A stretch of 8,561 nucleotides of DNA, taken from assembly GCA_902490055.1 (NCBI GenBank), contig CABUCP010000110.1:1-8561 (forward strand). The letters run 5' to 3'. The stretch's first letter is position 1. Each line of letters starts with the position of its first letter. The position numbers and the translations under genes were made by a program. The DNA comes from an uncultured Klebsiella sp. (GTDB lineage Bacteria > Pseudomonadota > Gammaproteobacteria > Enterobacterales > Enterobacteriaceae). Under the pieces are notes generated by a model. That model was not told the DNA's origin and searched no databases. It saw nothing but the letters and a program-made list of their open reading frames with translations. Shown in pieces: positions 8,115-8,561 of this stretch.

Positions 8115-8561
8115 ATGACCTTAAAAGAATTATTGGTAGGGTTCGGCACCCAGGTCCGCAGTATTTGCATGATCGGGATGCACGCCTTCGCCAAACGTGA
8201 AACTCAGATGTACCCGGAAGAGCCGGTATATCTGCCGCCGCGCTATCGTGGTCGCATCGTGCTGACGCGCGATCCAGACGGCGAAGAGCGCTGTGTTGCC
8301 TGTAACCTGTGTGCGGTAGCCTGCCCGGTTGGCTGTATCTCTCTGCAGAAAGCAGAGACTAAAGACGGCCGCTGGTACCCGGAGTTCTTCCGCATCAACT
8401 TCTCACGCTGCATTTTCTGCGGCCTGTGCGAAGAAGCGTGCCCGACCACGGCGATTCAGTTGACCCCGGACTTTGAGCTGGGCGAATACAAACGTCAGGA
8501 TCTGGTGTACGAAAAAGAGGATCTGCTGATTTCCGGTCCGGGCAAATACCCGGAATATAAC
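8115..8561 (+). CDS. nuoI: NADH-quinone oxidoreductase subunit I, 3'-truncated by window edge
   Basis: NuoI (23-kDa, TYKY-type) is an 8-iron ferredoxin that wires NuoG to NuoB through clusters N6a and N6b, with an amphipathic N-terminal helix resting on the membrane near NuoH. The window shows 149 codons with no stop; E. coli NuoI is 180 aa, so about 31 residues are cut off. Two CxxCxxCxxxCP motifs are present: Cys60, 63, 66 and 70, and Cys99, 102, 105 and 109. By the family pattern, 60/63/66/109 bind N6a and 70/99/102/105 bind N6b. Cys74 (PVGC) is an additional conserved-looking cysteine. The N-terminal helix reads RSICMIGMH, where E. coli as I recall has Trp in place of Cys18. The first codons (ATG ACC TTA AAA GAA TTA TTG) are A/T-rich, which keeps the start unstructured. 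The strong Shine-Dalgarno upstream supports this start. Confidence 0.98.
   Translation, partial: MTLKELLVGFGTQVRSICMIGMHAFAKRETQMYPEEPVYLPPRYRGRIVLTRDPDGEERCVACNLCAVACPVGCISLQKAETKDGRWYPEFFRINFSRCIFCGLCEEACPTTAIQLTPDFELGEYKRQDLVYEKEDLLISGPGKYPEYN

Noticed and set aside
1..8561. A hidden undescribed system
   Set aside because: Essentially every base is accounted for by six complex I gene junctions and seven well-known coding regions. No foreign cargo, repeat array, or composition break larger than the 32-nt T-rich gap is visible.

Overview
This window is an internal stretch of the nuo operon, which encodes the proton-pumping NADH:quinone oxidoreductase (respiratory complex I). All genes are on the + strand. 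In order they are nuoB (5' end cut off by the window edge), the fused nuoCD, nuoE, nuoF, nuoG, nuoH and nuoI (3' end cut off). nuoA should lie just upstream and nuoJ-nuoN downstream, outside the window. The five genes wholly inside are intact, with no frameshift or premature stop.

The organism is almost certainly a member of the Enterobacteriaceae. The proteins are close to E. coli throughout as I remember those sequences, NuoC and NuoD are fused as in enterobacteria, and the coding DNA is GC-rich with few TTA, CTA and TCA codons. Several details fit the Klebsiella/Raoultella/Enterobacter side of the family better than Escherichia: NuoB is four residues longer near its N-terminus, NuoI reads SICMIGMH in its first helix, and NuoCD has a run of non-E. 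coli residues. The genus call is an inference from memory, not a search.

Layout: nuoB (1-633), an 88-nt gap able to fold into a long two-part hairpin, nuoCD (722-2530), a 2-nt gap, nuoE (2533-3033), a 4-nt ATGA overlap, nuoF (3030-4367), a 32-nt T-rich gap, nuoG (4400-7126), a 4-nt ATGA overlap, nuoH (7123-8100), a 14-nt gap carrying a strong Shine-Dalgarno, and nuoI (8115 to the edge). There is no gene-free stretch longer than 88 nt. I see no RNA gene, mobile element, CRISPR array or convincing internal promoter. Two perfect Chi octamers (GCTGGTGG) lie on the + strand inside nuoF and nuoH.

The genes form one electron path. NuoF oxidises NADH with FMN. NuoE (N1a) and NuoG (N1b, N4, N5, N7) complete the NADH-dehydrogenase module with NuoF (N3). 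NuoI (N6a, N6b) and NuoB (N2) pass electrons to quinone, bound between NuoB and the NuoD half of NuoCD. NuoH is the membrane subunit at the quinone entrance and links quinone reduction to proton pumping. Every cluster-ligand cysteine or histidine expected for these subunits is present. I found no undescribed system; the observations in Part 2 are small-scale and mostly concern intergenic RNA structure, codon use and lineage-specific residues.
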